The notes: generated by a model from the letters alone, not told the origin. A stretch of 64,000 bases of DNA from Cucumis sativus (GCF_000004075.3 NC_026658.2:5642001-5706000), one strand, 5' to 3'. Shown: positions 13,101 through 26,667, counted from the stretch's first letter. Made by a program: numbers and translations.

Positions 13101-13955
13101 AACTTCAGTTATGCATTCATTTTGTTTACTGTAATGGAATGAGATGGGATCTGCTTGGAGATTTTACTAAATAGTTTAATACCTCAGCTCTTCCAAACAC
13201 CAAGCATCAAATGTAGAATGGCTTGGCTAGCTAGTTAATGGACTCAACTCTTTATCTCGGTTCTGCGTCCCATTAATAACTGTGACTCGATGAGTTCAAG
13301 CTTTTGATACAGTCCAAATTATACATCATAGATGATTCTATTTTCTGAAGATCTCCTGCAGAGTAATTTTACCATCGCACAACTTTTTAAAACATTTTTC
13401 TCTTCACATTTTATTGCAGGAGGTTTTGATAAACGGCTTAGAGAGAATGTTGAATACTTGGAGGAGCTCAAGAATTTAGCTGAAAGAGAAGGTGTATCAG
13501 AACGTGTTACCTTCATCACATCCTGCTCAACACTCGAAAGAAACGCGCTCCTTTCCCAATGCCTGTGTGTTCTCTACACGCCGAAGGTTTGTGCATCTCC
13601 CCTTACACGAACTCCTCCTAGACCCCACGTTTCATTCTTACAGTCATATGAATTAATCCAGGATGAGCATTTTGGCATTGTTCCTTTGGAAGCCATGGCA
13701 GCTTACAAGCCAGTTATTGCATGCAACAGCGGGGGTCCAGTTGAAACCATAAAACATGGCACCACAGGATTTCTTTGTTCGCCTAATTCTCAAGAGTTCT
13801 CTGTGGCAATGGCGAAACTCGTTCAGGATCCTGCCATGGCAGCAAGAATGGGTAGGGAAGCCCGACAACACATTGTCAATTCTTTCTCTACAAAGATATT
13901 TGGTCAGCAACTGAATCAATACGTTGTGGATATCGCTCGACTTAAGAGAGACTGA
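10174..13955 (+). CDS. ALG2: ALG2-type alpha-1,3/1,6-mannosyltransferase
   Basis: ALG2 adds the second and third mannoses (alpha-1,3 then alpha-1,6) to Man1GlcNAc2-PP-dolichol on the cytosolic face of the ER during N-glycan precursor assembly. Eight exons: 10174-10231, 11145-11261, 11926-12119, 12195-12300, 12407-12554, 12732-12871, 13420-13586 and 13662-13955. Together they give 1224 nt (407 aa), the normal family length. It is a GT4 (GT-B fold) enzyme: the N-terminal domain has HPDLGIGGAER (15-24), followed by VVFYCHFPD, then RFERKKN in the C-terminal domain. The EX7E motif in EHFGIVPLE is at 312-320, and CNSGGPVE follows it. Seven exon borders use GT-AG or fit it by phase. The sixth intron (12872-13419) begins GCAAGT, and no in-frame GT donor gives the conserved protein, so it appears to be a GC-AG intron. 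The domains are intact. Confidence 0.94.
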
Positions 13956-15160
13956 AACTGAAGATCAATTTAGTATGAAGTCAATTCGCCACTAGGTACT
14001 GCACAACTCTTTGAACCCTAACTTATGGATATTTTGTAAATTGGTAAAATCAGAAACACCATTTACACATGCTGCTTTGTTCTATATATATATCTTTTGA
14101 GCACTTGTTTGGTCTGTCAGTTGAAGATGTGAATTAGAGCTCATTTGAGTTTGAGTTGTTTAGATTTAGAACTCATTTATGAGTGTGATAATAGTTATTA
14201 AAAACTGAAAGCTTTGGCCGGAGTTATATAAGCTTGAGAATTTTGGTTGAAACAATTTCTGTTTGCTGGAAATTTTGATGGGAATTCGAATTTCCTGTTC
14301 AGTTTATGAGTATCTTTGTTCCTGCTTTTTTTTTTTTTTTTTTTGTAATTCTCTAAATTCAATATTGTTGTGTGGAATTATCGACTTTTGATGTCTTTTC
14401 TACTTATTTATTAATTCAAAAGTCTTTTCTACTTATCTATTAATTCACTTCAAACACGAAGATGTTATATTTTCATGACTTTATTATCTTTGTTTTTTTC
14501 CCCTTCATATAAATGACCTCTTCTTTTTCTATCTTTGTTATTATTCATTTTTATTTTATTATCTCGTAATTTTTGAATTAAAAAATAATAAGAATCACAA
14601 TATTTTGCTCGAAAATATTTTCCCAAAGAGTTAAATATTCTAAATTATTGTACGTACTACTACTGTGAATGCTATTTATTATTGTTGTTCTTTTATATAA
14701 ACGTCCACCTTAACAAAAAAAAAAAAAATTGGTGTAGTGAGAGAGTTTCAATTGCAACGAGCATTGTGTCTATTTAAAAGTATGAATTTTGTTCAATTTA
14801 TTGTTATCATTACATTTATCTCTACCTTTAAGAGTAGAGCAGTAACGAGAAGACAAGTAGTATAGTGTTTAGTCTCACCTTCTTCCTTTCCTATTGATCT
14901 ATAACAGTTCCATTGGGGTAAATGTAGTTTAAAATGGAGCCAATGAACTCAAGAGATTATGTTTCGAGGTTTGACCCATTTCAATTCCTTGTTATTGTTT
15001 TGTAATTGTATTTCAATCCTCTGGATGGAAAGGCCTAAAGTTTTATTTATAAATGTAGAACTCTATCACTTTCACTCTTTCATCTCTTTAACTTATCATA
15101 CCATACAATGCTCACCATGCTTGCTTAAAGATAGACTTCTGTAAAGAAAACATATGTTTG
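13956..15160. other. 3' UTR of ALG2 and AT-rich intergenic DNA
   Basis: After the ALG2 stop there is a probable short 3' UTR. A long T run lies at about 14325-14344. A short two-copy repeat containing CTTTTCTACTTAT occurs at about 14395-14450. No gene was recognised. Short open frames near 14959-15144 lack any known motif. Confidence 0.5.
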
Positions 15161-18100
15161 GCTAAAACTCCAAATAAATTGGAGTTAGTAGAGAGAATTT
15201 CTTTTCTTTAATTTTCTTAATTAACTCACTTATATGTTTTATTTGATTTATTATAATATTATATTTTTTCGATATTCGTGTTTCCGTTGTGCCTTATTTT
15301 CTTAACACTTTATTAGCATAAACTCTAATTGTCTTCTCCGCTAAAGGTAGGTTGGATTTTTCTCACTTTATTATAAAAATGTTATTTTGCATATTTGATG
15401 TATATTAAATTTCTAATATAATTATAATATTTTATGATGTTGTTACCATGACAAATCTTGTAAAACTAGAATTTACGACCATTCACATCAACGGTAACAA
15501 TGATTTACATGAGTTTTTTTATGCTGAGATGTATCTCGACACCTTGAATCTCGAAGATACAATTAAAGAAAGAAATGCAACGACCAATCAAGAAAAAGCG
15601 AAAGCCATGATTTTACTTCATTATCACATTCATGAGGACTTGAAGTTAAAATATTTAACAATAAAACATCCTCATATGTCATGGAGTAAATTCAAAGAAA
15701 GGTGTGGTCATTAAAAATTAGTTCATCTTCCTCAAGCTCGTTATGATGGGATACATTTGATGCCACAAGATTTTAAACCAGCAAGTGATTACAATTCTGA
15801 ATTATTTAGAATTAGTACAAAATTGTTGTTATGCAACGAAAAACTTACTGATACAGATATATTGGAAGATATATTTTCTACTTTTCATATCTTGAATATG
15901 CTTCTGCAGCACTAATATCGAGAGGAAGGTTTTACAAAATATTATGAACACATCTCATGTTTTCTTGTTCTTAAACAAAATAATGAGTTGTGATGAAAAA
16001 CCACAAATCTTGACCAACTGGAACAAAACCATTTCCTGAAGCGAATGTTGTGAATTTTAATTGTGGACGGGGACATAGTCGTTGTCGTGGTTGAAGTAGA
16101 GACTATGGTAGAGGAAGAAAGAATTCTTATTTTGTGGTGGTCGTTCTAATAATTCAAATTTCAAAAGAACCACATGAAACGATTATCATAAAATGAAAGC
16201 TACACAAGATAGGAATTCAAAAAGTGATAAAGAGATATGCTACATATGTGGTATGGCTCGACTAGACATTATGGTCACATGTAGAAGTCATTTTTGCCTA
16301 TCAAAATAATGATATATTTGATCAATCTAACTGACTAATTTGGATGTGGTAAATTTCTTTAAAACTCCTAAAGAAACGGACACAGTTGAAGCAAAAAATG
16401 TTTCTTTTGACTTTGAAAAAATATAGAATAATGTTGTTATTTTTTCTTTTTATCTATCTTCATGTTTTGTTTTCATTAAGATTAAGCATTTTACATTTCA
16501 AGTGTGTTGTACTTATTGTACTTATTTTCTTTTAAAGGAATAAATATGCATTATTTTCATACGTTGGGTGATTCATAAATGAGCAAAGAAGATCTGTCTG
16601 GCAGATGGTACAACCACACATACAACACTTACAGATAAAAAAAGTATTTTTTCAATATGATAATACTGGAAGCAAAAGTCAATACAATATCAAGTTTTGC
16701 AAACTTAATTGAAGGGTTTGAAAAAGTAAATGTTATTTTGCCTAGACGAACAAAATTTACAATTGATATAGAATTTTTGGATGTGTAGCATATGTTTTAT
16801 TGCTCACAATATACTAAGATGGATCCTCAAAGGAGGCTAGGAATATATGTTTACTTTAATTCTCCATCAATTAATAAATATCTTGAACCGATGTATTTAC
16901 ACGATTTGCTGATTGTTATTTTAATGAAACAAAATTTCCACTATTAGAGGGAGAAATTAAGAAGTTAGAAAAAGAAATTACATGAAATAAATTATTATTG
17001 TCTCATTTCATTTCGATCCTCGTACAAATTGTTGTAAACTTAAAGTTTAGAAAATAATTCATTTGTAAAATTAACAAATCAGTTTACCAGATGCATTTGT
17101 AGATGCAAAGAAAGTAACAAAGTCACATTTAAAGGCTGCAAATGTCCCATAAAAATTGATATCTCAACCCAACAAGTTGTCATTAAGGAATATGAAACAC
17201 ACCAGAAGCGTTGTAAACCTGTGGGTTCCAAAGATAAAATTCCTCGAAAAAGAAAGAGAGTCAATAATTCGATTATAGATATAGATGTTTTAAAAGAAAG
17301 TGAAAATTTGACTCCTGACAAAATATCAAAGGATAAGACAAGTGAGGATAATAATGAGTTTTCGATATACTCGTCCTAACAAGAAAAAGATGAAATTGAA
17401 CTAATATAGTTGTTGACAACATTTTTGCACATAATGTTGCTCTTGATATTATAACAAAAAATAAGGATCTTGGATCAAAATCTATTGAAGAATGCCGATA
17501 TAGAAAATATTGGTCTTCGTGGAAAGAAGCAATTGAGGCATAATAAATTTACTTTCAAAATGTTAAGTTTTTAGACCAGTAATCCAAACACTAAAATGTG
17601 TCAAACTTGTAGAATATAAATAGGTATTTGTGAGAAAAAGAAATGAAGATAATGAGATTATGAGATATAAAGCAATATTAGTTGTACAAAGTTTTTCACG
17701 AAGACCGGGTATTGATTATGAGAAGACGTATTCTCCGATGGTGGATGCAATCACCTTAAGATTTTTAATTGGTCTGACTATTATGAAAATCTAGACACGC
17801 ATCTTATGGACGATGTAGGCATAGCATATTTGTATGGATCTTTTGATAATAATATTTATATGAAAGTCCTAGAATGATTTAAGATGCTTGAAACATATAA
17901 ATCAAGTTCTCGGAAATTATATATTCCATAAAGTTGTAGAATCATTATATAGATTGAAACAATCATGACGAATATGGTATAATTGTCTGAGTGGATATTT
18001 GTTGAAAAAAGGATATCAAAATAATCTAATTATGTCCATACATTTTTATAAATAAATTACAGTTAAGATTTTCTATTATAATTAATTACATATGTTGATG

Positions 18101-19527
18101 ATTTAAATATAATTGGAACTCCTTGAAGAACTTTCAAAGACAATAGAGTATCTTAAGAAAGAACTTGAGATGGAAAACCTCGAAACAATAAAATTTTGCC
18201 TTGATTTGCAAATTGAGCATTTAACAAATGAGATATTTGTTTATCAATCAACTTACACAAGAAATTTTTTGAAAAGATTTTATATGAATAAAACACATCC
18301 ATTTAAACATTCAAATGCATGATTGTTCACTATATGTGAAAAAAGATATATTTTGATTTTGAGATGATAACGAAGAACTCCTTGGTTAAGAAGTATACCA
18401 TATCTTAGTGTAATTTGTGAACTTATGTATCTTGCTAATAATGCAAGACTAGATATTACATTTTCAGTAAATTTATTAGCTAGATACAATTTCTCTCTAA
18501 CAAGTAGACATTTGAATGAAATTAAGCATACACTTCGTTATCTTCGAGAAACAACTTATAGGAGATCATTTTATTCAAATTAATCAAATTTTGACTTAGT
18601 TGGTTTTACAGATTCTGAATATTTATCTGATCCACACACAAGTAGATCTCTAATGGGTTATCTATTTACATGTGGAGGAACTACTATATCATATCGATTA
18701 GTAAAATAGAAAATAACAATCACTTCTTCAAATCATGTTGAAATTCTTGCAATGCATGAAACAAGTCGTGAAACATGTGGTTTGTCTTCTAGTAAAAATC
18801 TTCCAATGATACTATATGAAGACGACACAACATGTAGAGCTCAAAGCAAAGTAAGGTTATATTAAAGGCGATGGAACAAAGTACATTTCACTAAAACTTT
18901 TATACACTCGTGATCTTGAAGAAAATGGTGACATCACGTCACAACAAATTTGTTCATAGGATAGTTTGGCAAACTTATTTATAAAATTATTACTTACCGC
19001 AACTATTGAAAAATTGATGCACAACATTGAAATGCGACAACTCAAAGATCTCAAGTGATGTTTCCATGACTTTGTAAGTGTATAAATTGTATGAAATATG
19101 TACATTTTTTCCTTCACTTATTTTTTTCCTAGCAAGGTTTTAGCTAGACATATTTTATATAAATTAATGGACATCTAACCGAGAGAATTATATATATTAT
19201 GATAATATGTGTTAAATAAATGTCCATCCTTAGTGTTTATTGCCAAGTGGCAATTTATAACTATTTCATTTGTTATCCATGTGTCTCAATATGACACACA
19301 TTTAGTGTTCATGTAACCCACCGCCTACGTGCAATTTTGTCTCTAAATAGAGGTTTTTATTGGGTTTGTAAGTGACACGCATATTAGTTAAAATTCCAAA
19401 TAAATTAGTGTTAGTGGAGATAATTTCTTTTCTTTAATTTTCTTTCTTTCTTTATATATCTTATTTTATTTTATTTTATTTATTATAATATTATATTTTT
19501 TCGATATCCATGTTATCATTGGGCCAC
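15161..19527 (+). mobile_element. Ty1/copia LTR retrotransposon fossil
   Basis: Coding order gag, protease, integrase, reverse transcriptase, RNase H marks the copia superfamily. A gag segment (UBN2-like) is at 15448-15714, followed by a Gly/Arg-rich tract and a zinc-knuckle trace to about 16270. Protease and integrase traces lie at about 16580-17570. Reverse transcriptase traces lie at about 17640-18520, with a motif equivalent to the family's PGIDYEKTYSPM, and RNase H with the usual C-terminal LTK-type end lies at 18580-19060. Related end sequences (TCCAAATAAATT, later TTTTTCGATAT) occur at 15161-15293 and 19387-19527 as remnants of the terminal repeats. The left one is shorter than the right. 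The element is broken many times over, with dozens of lesions, and is clearly old and immobile. Confidence 0.85.
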
Positions 19528-21240
19528 ATTTTTACCATAATTATAAACTTTTAACTAATAGTTTTGTAATGAAATAATTTAAATAAATAAACAATCCATG
19601 AATGACTTTAATTAAATATAGTAAGTCAAAACTTAATTTTTTTTTGAAAAAAGTAACACTTCTACTAAATTATTTAAGTAAATTGGTTAGTTAGTAAATT
19701 AGTTTTATAGTTTCAATACATAATTTTGTTAGAGTTGTTGAATAAATAACAACTTATCAATAAAGTATTGAGTTAAGTAAATATATGTCAACCAAACAAT
19801 CAATAACAATTAACCTACTAGTTTGTTACAATTATGCATATTAACATTCAAACATTATATTTTTAGAGAGTTTTAATTTAAGTATATCTTAAAAAGATTT
19901 TATATAAATAGAAAAAAAGTTTGGTGTATGTGAAGAAAATATTTGGAAAAATAGAGGGACACCCATCAACTATATGTTTCAATTATGATTATAAAGATGA
20001 TATATCCAACCTCTAACTTGAAAAGGGTGGAAACAAATTATTGAAGTAAATGATAATTAACCTCACTTTAACTTTTTATTAAAAAAAAAGAAAAAGTTTA
20101 GGTTGCCTCCAATATAATTTTCCAATCACATTAATTTGGGAGTGTGGAAATTATTGAATTTATAATTGAATGTGCATCATAAACTCTATTATTAGAATAA
20201 TACACCATTAATTATTTTAATCTATATCGATAATATAAGGGTTTTTTTTTTAAAAAAAAAAGAACACAATCCAAAAATATTTATATCGTATAGAACAATT
20301 CTAAAAACAAAAAACGTTTAGAAGCTCACAACGTGAAACAACAAAAATACCTCGTTATTAATTTGCCACACATGCAGACGAAAAGCTTGGTACGTGATTG
20401 TTCAGATATTGGTAAATGATCATTCAGATATTGGTACATGATTTTGTATTCTAAACGATCTTATAACAAATCTAAATGAAATGATTGTGTACTAATATCT
20501 AAAATCTTAGTACAAGATTTTTGTACCAATATCTAAACGATCTTGGTATACGATCTTGGTATACGATCTTGTATTAAATCTAAATGATCTTTGTATATAT
20601 ACGATCCTATACCAAGATCGTTTAGATTTTGGTGAACAATTGTTTAAATCTATCACTTATCTATCTGCGATAGATGATGATCTATATCTGTCTATTTGGG
20701 ATAGATAGACAGAGATAGATAGTGATAGTGTGGTGATCTATGTATATGTCTATCTGGAATAGATGACCGATCATTTAGATATTGATATACGATAGTGTAG
20801 TGAAAAAAGAAGAAATTCTTGAAGAGGACATGAACAGATTGAAAACAAGAAGAAGTTGGAATATGAAGAATGAGAAGTAATGTTATGAATAAGAAGATGC
20901 ACAAGCATTTATTGTCAAATTCAAAACCAACAAAGACAAATATAAAATTTATAAAAACACAATGAAGACTTCACGAGCTTTTATCTTTTTGTGTTACATG
21001 AACTGTAAACATTTTTTAAATTTGTTCTACATGTGTAAATTAACTTGATATAAGTTTAAAATTTGTTTAACTTCTAAGTGAAAACTGGCTTTAATTATGT
21101 TGGTCCATTGAAGGATTTTGCCACCCAAAAGTGAAAATCTGGAAAATACATATAAGCTATTTCATTTTTAAAAAAGAGTTTGAAAAATGAACAAATTCAA
21201 TTTGATTGTGTTCCTGGTTATAAAACTGCTTTAAAAGACA
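19528..21240. other. AT-rich intergenic DNA with degenerate GATCTTGGTATA and GATAGAT repeats
   Basis: No gene was recognised. Between about 20380 and 20630 a short phrase of the type GATCTTGGTATAC recurs in both orientations with variable spacing, including an immediate tandem near 20545-20570. From 20640 to 20790 the sequence is rich in CTATCT/AGATAG units in both orientations, which gives it hairpin potential. Both look like decayed non-coding repeats. The open frame on the minus strand across 20692-20904 is a by-product of this repeat. Confidence 0.55.
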
Positions 21241-21255
21241 AAAAAAAATTACCGA

Positions 21256-21390
21256 AAATATTTACAAATATAACAAGATTTCATAATAAATCAAGGATAG
21301 ACACTGTGTCTAATCAATGTAAATGTTGATAGTCTATCAGTGCCAAACAACATTTATCGGTGATATTTTGCTATATAACTCTATAATAAT
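21256..21390. repeat. MITE-like element with TTGATAGTCTATCA core
   Basis: The segment begins near TTTACAAATATAACAAGATTT and ends near GATATTTTGCTATATAACTC, with a GATAG/CTATC-rich centre. It has the plan of the clearer copies at 35757-35950 and 56261-56383: A/T-rich ends of the type TTTGCAAATATAACAAA around a central palindrome. It is diverged, and its limits are approximate. Confidence 0.4.
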
Positions 21391-21890
21391 AGTACAAAAT
21401 TTATAACAAAAGAACAATGATCCTAAAGAAATTGATAATAGCTTATCCTATATCAAAATTTTGTTGGTAGTGACTCGTTTTATATGATTGACAAATATGA
21501 TCAATATCAAATACATTTTCAACAATTGTTTAAATTAATATCGAATTTCGAAATTTTATGATTTACTATATATTCTATTTTCTTTAAACATATTGTTTCC
21601 AAATTTTTCTTTTTTTTGAAAAGGAAGAGTCTTCCTTTTTTTCTTTTTGGGGGTAGAGACAGAAAAACAATAATGGGTTTAGATCAATAATTTTCCTATG
21701 AAAATTATTCCTAGAAGTATAATATATGAGAAAAAAAAAATCTCCCCATTCCCCTGGTTGTATTTAATTAATTATGGTATAAAATCCTCCACACCCCTAA
21801 ATGGGCTCCTTCACACCATTGATATTTATATATATATATATCTTTATATATTTTGATTTTGAGGAAGGAAAACAAAAGATTAATTAAAGA

Positions 21891-23116
21891 ATGGAATCCA
21901 AATCAATTAATAAAAATGAATGTGAAATTAGCAAAAGTAATATTGGTGATAGGTTCAGAAAATCTTTGCATTTGGAACATCCTTCTGTTGAATGGAGGTA
22001 TGGGAAACCTCCCACTTATGCATCTGCTAACCAGCTCTTTGAACAAGGCAGAACCAAGGTCTGTGTTTTATTTAATTATATCTTCTATATATTTAATTAG
22101 CTCATGTGTTTCATTGATTTAAGTTTTGTTTTATGAATAATAATGGTGTTAGGAATGGCCAGAAGGATCTTTGGAAGAAACTGTGCAAAATGCTGTTAAA
22201 TCATGGCAAATGGAGATCAACAATAAGGCTAGATTACAGGATTTCAACACCATTAATCCTCACAAATTTAAGCTCTTTGTCAATGGTAATTAAAATTTTC
22301 TTTTCACATCGATTGCAACCCACGAAAGGAGAGTTTTTGTTGGTTCGAGTGAGAAAATTTTCCCCACTCGATTGATTAAATTTAGGTCAAGGTTAACCCC
22401 ATCAACAAAACCGAAATCGAAACACAAATAAATCTACCGTTGATAACATAGTGAGGAATGAATGATTTTGCAAAATTGTCCAATATTATAATTTTGATAT
22501 ATTATTATTATTATTACTACGTAGGAAGAGAGGGATTGGCAGGAGAAGAAGTATTAAGGATTGGAAGCTTCAATGCAATGTTGAAGAGTTCTTTACCAAA
22601 AGAATTTCAATTTTACAAAGCAGAAGAAGAAACACATGAATCAGCTCATAATGATTTCAAGACATGCTTTCCAAGAGGTTTTGCATGGGAAGTTATTGAA
22701 GTTTATTCACCTCCTCCTTTGATTGCTTTCAAGTTTAGGCATTGGGGTTTCTTTGAAGGACCTTACAAATCCTATTCCCCAACTGGTGAATTGGTTCAAT
22801 TCTATGGCATGGCCACTCTCAAGGTACTAATAATTATACTTCAATTCTTTAAGCCCCTTTAATTTGCTAACTATTTTGGTTTTGTCTACAAATAAGTTTA
22901 ATTAACGGTTTAAATTTTTAACGATGATCGTATATTTCGAGAGACGTACAGGTAGATTCATCAATGAAGGTTGAAGAAGTTCATATCTTCTATGATCCAA
23001 CAGAGCTATTTGGAGGTATTTTAAAGGGTAAAAAAAGTATTATGGATTCTGAATTATCCAAAATAAGTGATTCTTCATCTGCTTCTGCTTGCCCACTCTT
23101 CAATACTAAGAAGTAG
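21891..23116 (+). CDS. Pathogen-related protein, tandem copy 1
   Basis: This is a homologue of the barley-type pathogen-related protein, a plant family with an NTF2/SnoaL-like fold and no established enzymatic activity. Expression is often stress-associated. Four exons: 21891-22058, 22153-22285, 22525-22823 and 22952-23116. GT-AG introns and a closed frame give 765 nt (254 aa), close to the usual size. Landmarks are VEWRYGKPPTYASANQLFEQGRTKEWPEGSLEE across exons 1-2 (in part), the family block FPRGFAWEVIEVYSPPPLIAF in exon 3 (in part), FKFRHWGFFEGP, and FYDPTELFGG in exon 4. The N-terminal 25 residues are polar and unlike copy 2. No signal peptide is seen, so it is probably cytosolic. AATAAA poly(A) signals follow at 23121 and 23187. 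It pairs with the gene at 26668-28613, whose exons 2 and 3 have identical lengths. Confidence 0.9.
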
Positions 23117-23435
23117 TTTCAATAAACAAAAATAATGTAACTATTGAACTCAAATATGTCATGTGAAATTATTGTGTGTATTTTTCAATAAATCTCTGTC
23201 CATATACATGAATGGAAGGGACCTAAACTTTTACTTTCTATTAAATATATGTGTGTATGGCTTCTAGCCATTTTAGTATGTATTATGTTTGATATAAAGT
23301 GGTACAAAATGAAACTTTTTTTTCTTTTTCTTTTTTTAAAGGAAATCAGTGCAAGATAAACTAAACTAAGAACAAAACATGTTAGAAAGAAATTAAGAAG
23401 GTTGAATTCACCTATAAAGAAATATTTTTAATTAA
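23117..23435. other. 3' UTR of pathogen-related copy 1 and spacer
   Basis: AATAAA signals at 23121-23126 and 23187-23192 suggest transcript ends within about 100-150 bases of the stop. The remainder is AT-rich spacer before LINE debris. Confidence 0.55.
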
Positions 23436-23439
23436 GCTA

Positions 23440-24115
23440 GATTTTCAAATGGCACTCTCCCAGTGTGGATTGCTAACTCATGTGCAACTCGATTACAAAG
23501 GCGATTAACCAAAAGAAAATCGTGATCTAATCCTCGTTGGTGAACATTAGTACAAATATAATCAACAAACACCTGAATCTCATTAACATATGTGACTAAT
23601 TCTTCTAGCCAAAAGCTTCCGTAAGATTTGAGTATCAGTTCCAGCCTGGAGGAGATGCCAACTTTAATAGTTCTAAACAGGCCTTCAAGTTAAACATGAC
23701 TATTGCCTCAACAAGCAAAACTAACTTGTGAAAGGAAAGTGGCTCTCCATAGAAAGCAAAATATCATCCTTAGAGTCACGAACAAATAACAATGCTTCTG
23801 ATTTTCACCTCACTATTTAGGACAACTGCATCATTATTCATGTTGGATGAGCCATGGAGAGAGGCAAACCAACGACTAACATCCATTGAAGATAAAGTAG
23901 AATTAAGAACCTAAGGAAAGGCAAGTTGACGATCAAGAGATTCTACTACGTTCATTACCCATCTAACAGGGTCAAACTTGAAAAGGATGTGTTGGTCGAA
24001 GACAAGAAGTAGGTTGGGTCGATGCCAAATTGAAGGAAGTGATGACCAAGGACTTACTCTGTCAAGCTATCTTCTCATCTGATGATGTTTCATTTTAGGA
24101 CTTGAGATCGGGGAG
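23440..24115 (-). mobile_element. Fragment of a LINE-type RNase H (RVT_3-like) domain
   Basis: Read on the minus strand, 23440-23540 encodes HDFLLVNRLCNRVAHELA followed by a short tail, which matches the C-terminal end of the plant RNase H (RVT_3) domain (its usual N-x-x-AH-x-LA motif). This domain occurs at the end of many plant L1-type LINE polyproteins and in a few host genes. Upstream on the same strand, a stretch to about 23760 is consistent with the LESD-to-ILLKSYG region typical of the domain, but it is interrupted by frameshifts and stops (for example, near 23680-23720 the frame changes). It is a decayed 5'-truncated LINE or a pseudogene scrap. The right limit is uncertain. Confidence 0.5.
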
Positions 24116-24119
24116 GATG

Positions 24120-25990
24120 ATGGCACTGCCCGGTGTTGTAATGATGGAACTTGAGATATACACAACGGAATAAGGATTTAAAAACAATTTAATTGCGCCT
24201 AATTTAATATAGATTAATATGCATGAACCACTAAATTACATAGTTAGTTTATAAAAATTATACCTTTGTAGCTCTCGAGTACTTGCAAATTATGTTCAAA
24301 ATTGACATAAAACCGTCACTAGAATTTACTCGCTATCCTCTGAACTCACATCGGGTTGTGAGACTCGATGAGTGAAGAATTGAACAAAGAAAGAGAATGT
24401 ATTTGGAGGATAATCAAAAACTTCTAACAGATGAGAGTTGTAATGTTTTTCTTTAGTGAAACTAAGTGAAAAAATCCAACAACAAAAAAATAATTTAATT
24501 TCTTAAAGTCCAATTTTTATAAAGAAATTACATACAAATGTTGGATTTTTAATGGATGTAGTTATTCTCCAAAGCCCACACCCCCATTAAGCACTATCTT
24601 ATAGTTAGCTAGGTGTAAATACCACATGCATCCACTAATTCCCACTAGAGGTAGTGGAACTATCCAACAAAATATTTTATTATTCTACTAACTTTAGTCA
24701 AATAGTAAAATGGTCATTTCACAATTTAGTCAAAGTCAAACTCTGACTTTTCAAAGCTGACTTGTTACCATTTTGTTCTTCTTGGTTAATTTCGACCTCT
24801 CAAACATGAATCTGCATTCGTTTTTTCAAAATACAAATCACACTTGAATATAGAGTAAGTGCAAGTTTAATTTTTCAAAATCAAAAGTTAGTTGTTTGAC
24901 TTTTTACAACTTTGACAATTTCCATCATTTTCAAGCTTTCGAATATGAATCTATATTCATATTCTTGATATTCAACTCATATTAAAACAAAGCTTTATCT
25001 TTTAACTAATAACCGACAACTATATCATATATACTTATTGGTTTTACTCTCCTTTCTTAATTTAAATAATTTAAATTAATCCAACATACTGTTCTAAGTT
25101 TATTCTATATGAACTATCAGAGGAACCTAGTAGACCTACAGATCATGAGATCCAACTATTTGAGATTAACTGGCTAAACTTTTGAAATCGAGTTAATCAA
25201 TATTCGTTAACTAACGAGTCATTTCACTGAAGTCTCGTAGTTGCACTATTCTCACTATAGATATAGTTGTGTCCATCTCATATAACCATTATTAGTAAGT
25301 CAATCCTTCACCAGTTGCTCGTAATCTCAATTGGGTCAAAATATTATTTTACCCCAAGATCACATCATATTTCTTAAGTCCCACCGATCCTCTAATAAAC
25401 AATTGGTTTAAGGTCCAACCTATAAACAAAATCCCTCTCAAACCAATGAGATGGTACAACCCCTTGTTCATGTCATTTCAAAAACCATAAACAAAATATG
25501 GTTAAGCTTTTTTTGTTAAAATTACTTAACAATAGTTTTCTATTATTAGTAAGCTTTTTTGTTTTTGTATAAATGGTTGAGTTGTAAAAAGAAGAGTAAG
25601 AGCAAAACAGAAAAAGGTAGATTATCGTACCTCAATAATAAGGGTTCATCTTGTTTTGGGGGTTCTTTCAATGAATAATATCAATGGCTGATTTCACATT
25701 GGATGTAGGCATTTTATGTGTCGAACACTTAATCTTGAGTACCCTCTTCTCTCTTTATCTCTACACCTAATATCTTGATTTCGATTATGAGTTCTTGATG
25801 TGTTGAAAGGGAGTTCAAGGTGAGTCTTTTGCATTAGTTGCATGCTGAAAGTGATTTTTTCCATCCAATTTTGGTAAAGTTAATACTTCTAGTTGTATTC
25901 AAAACTTTATGCCATGTGTCTTTCATGCTAGCTTCCTCTTGCTCCATTGAAAATCTTTAGTTTGTGAGTTTTCATTATCCACCTCGATAG
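24120..25990. mobile_element. LTR-retrotransposon debris between the tandem pathogen-related genes
   Basis: The segment 25090-25470 resembles, at reduced identity, the LTR family seen at 33748-35330 and 53543-55709. Shared phrases include CCTACAGATCATGAGAT, AATCAATATTCGTTAACT and the CTCACTATAGATATA region, in the minus orientation. Segment 25600-25990 looks like the end of a copia LTR and the start of an internal region. The pieces are old, broken and of more than one element; limits are approximate. No intact open frame remains. Confidence 0.55.
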
Positions 25991-26563
25991 TCGACATTAG
26001 AAGTTTGCTTCTCCCACTATACATATTGTCATGGAAAAATGGAAGAGTGTATATGTAAATATGTAAAGTTGTATATACACATAAACCATAAACTTAATAC
26101 AAAACTCATTGAAAATATGCACATCTCAATATTTTTCTTTTTTGATCTTTTTTAAAACTTATTTATCATTATTAAAATGTTTAAACTATATATACAACAT
26201 CTCGATATTTATTTGACATTAAAAATAACATTTTATCTCTTGAAATATATCAAACAACATTTTAAGTTTAACTAGGCACAATATTAATTTATGAATAAAA
26301 AGTGTTCATTTGAAACGTCGAGCATGGTTTGATGAAAAAGACATCAACTATCATTTCAAACATAAATATCCATATAACAATGGTTGGAACAACAAAATAA
26401 TAAATAAAGCTATGGATGGAAAGTGACATACAAGAGTGGACCAAGTTATATGTTAAGAATTCATAGAAATTTGAAAAGTAATAATAAAGAAGAGAGAGGT
26501 TTTAAAAAAAGAAACGTCAAAATGAAAATAAATGGAAGAGGGGAAGGTGTCACATTATCCACC

Positions 26564-26620
26564 TATAAAACCACATGTAACTGACTACTCTTTACGCAAC
26601 ACAACCACACACACACACAC
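26564..26620 (+). promoter_or_regulatory. TATA box and CA repeat before pathogen-related copy 2
   Basis: TATAAAA at 26564-26570 lies 98 bp before the start codon of copy 2, a good spacing for a TATA box with a 60-70 base leader. A (CA)n run at about 26602-26620 lies in the probable 5' UTR. Confidence 0.6.
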
Positions 26621-26667
26621 AGTAGTGTTTAGTTGAAGGATAATTAATCCCATCAAAATTCAAAAAC

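Noticed and set aside
20692-20904. Minus-strand frame over the GATAGAT-rich stretch
   Set aside because: The frame follows simple repeats; the translated product is low-complexity.
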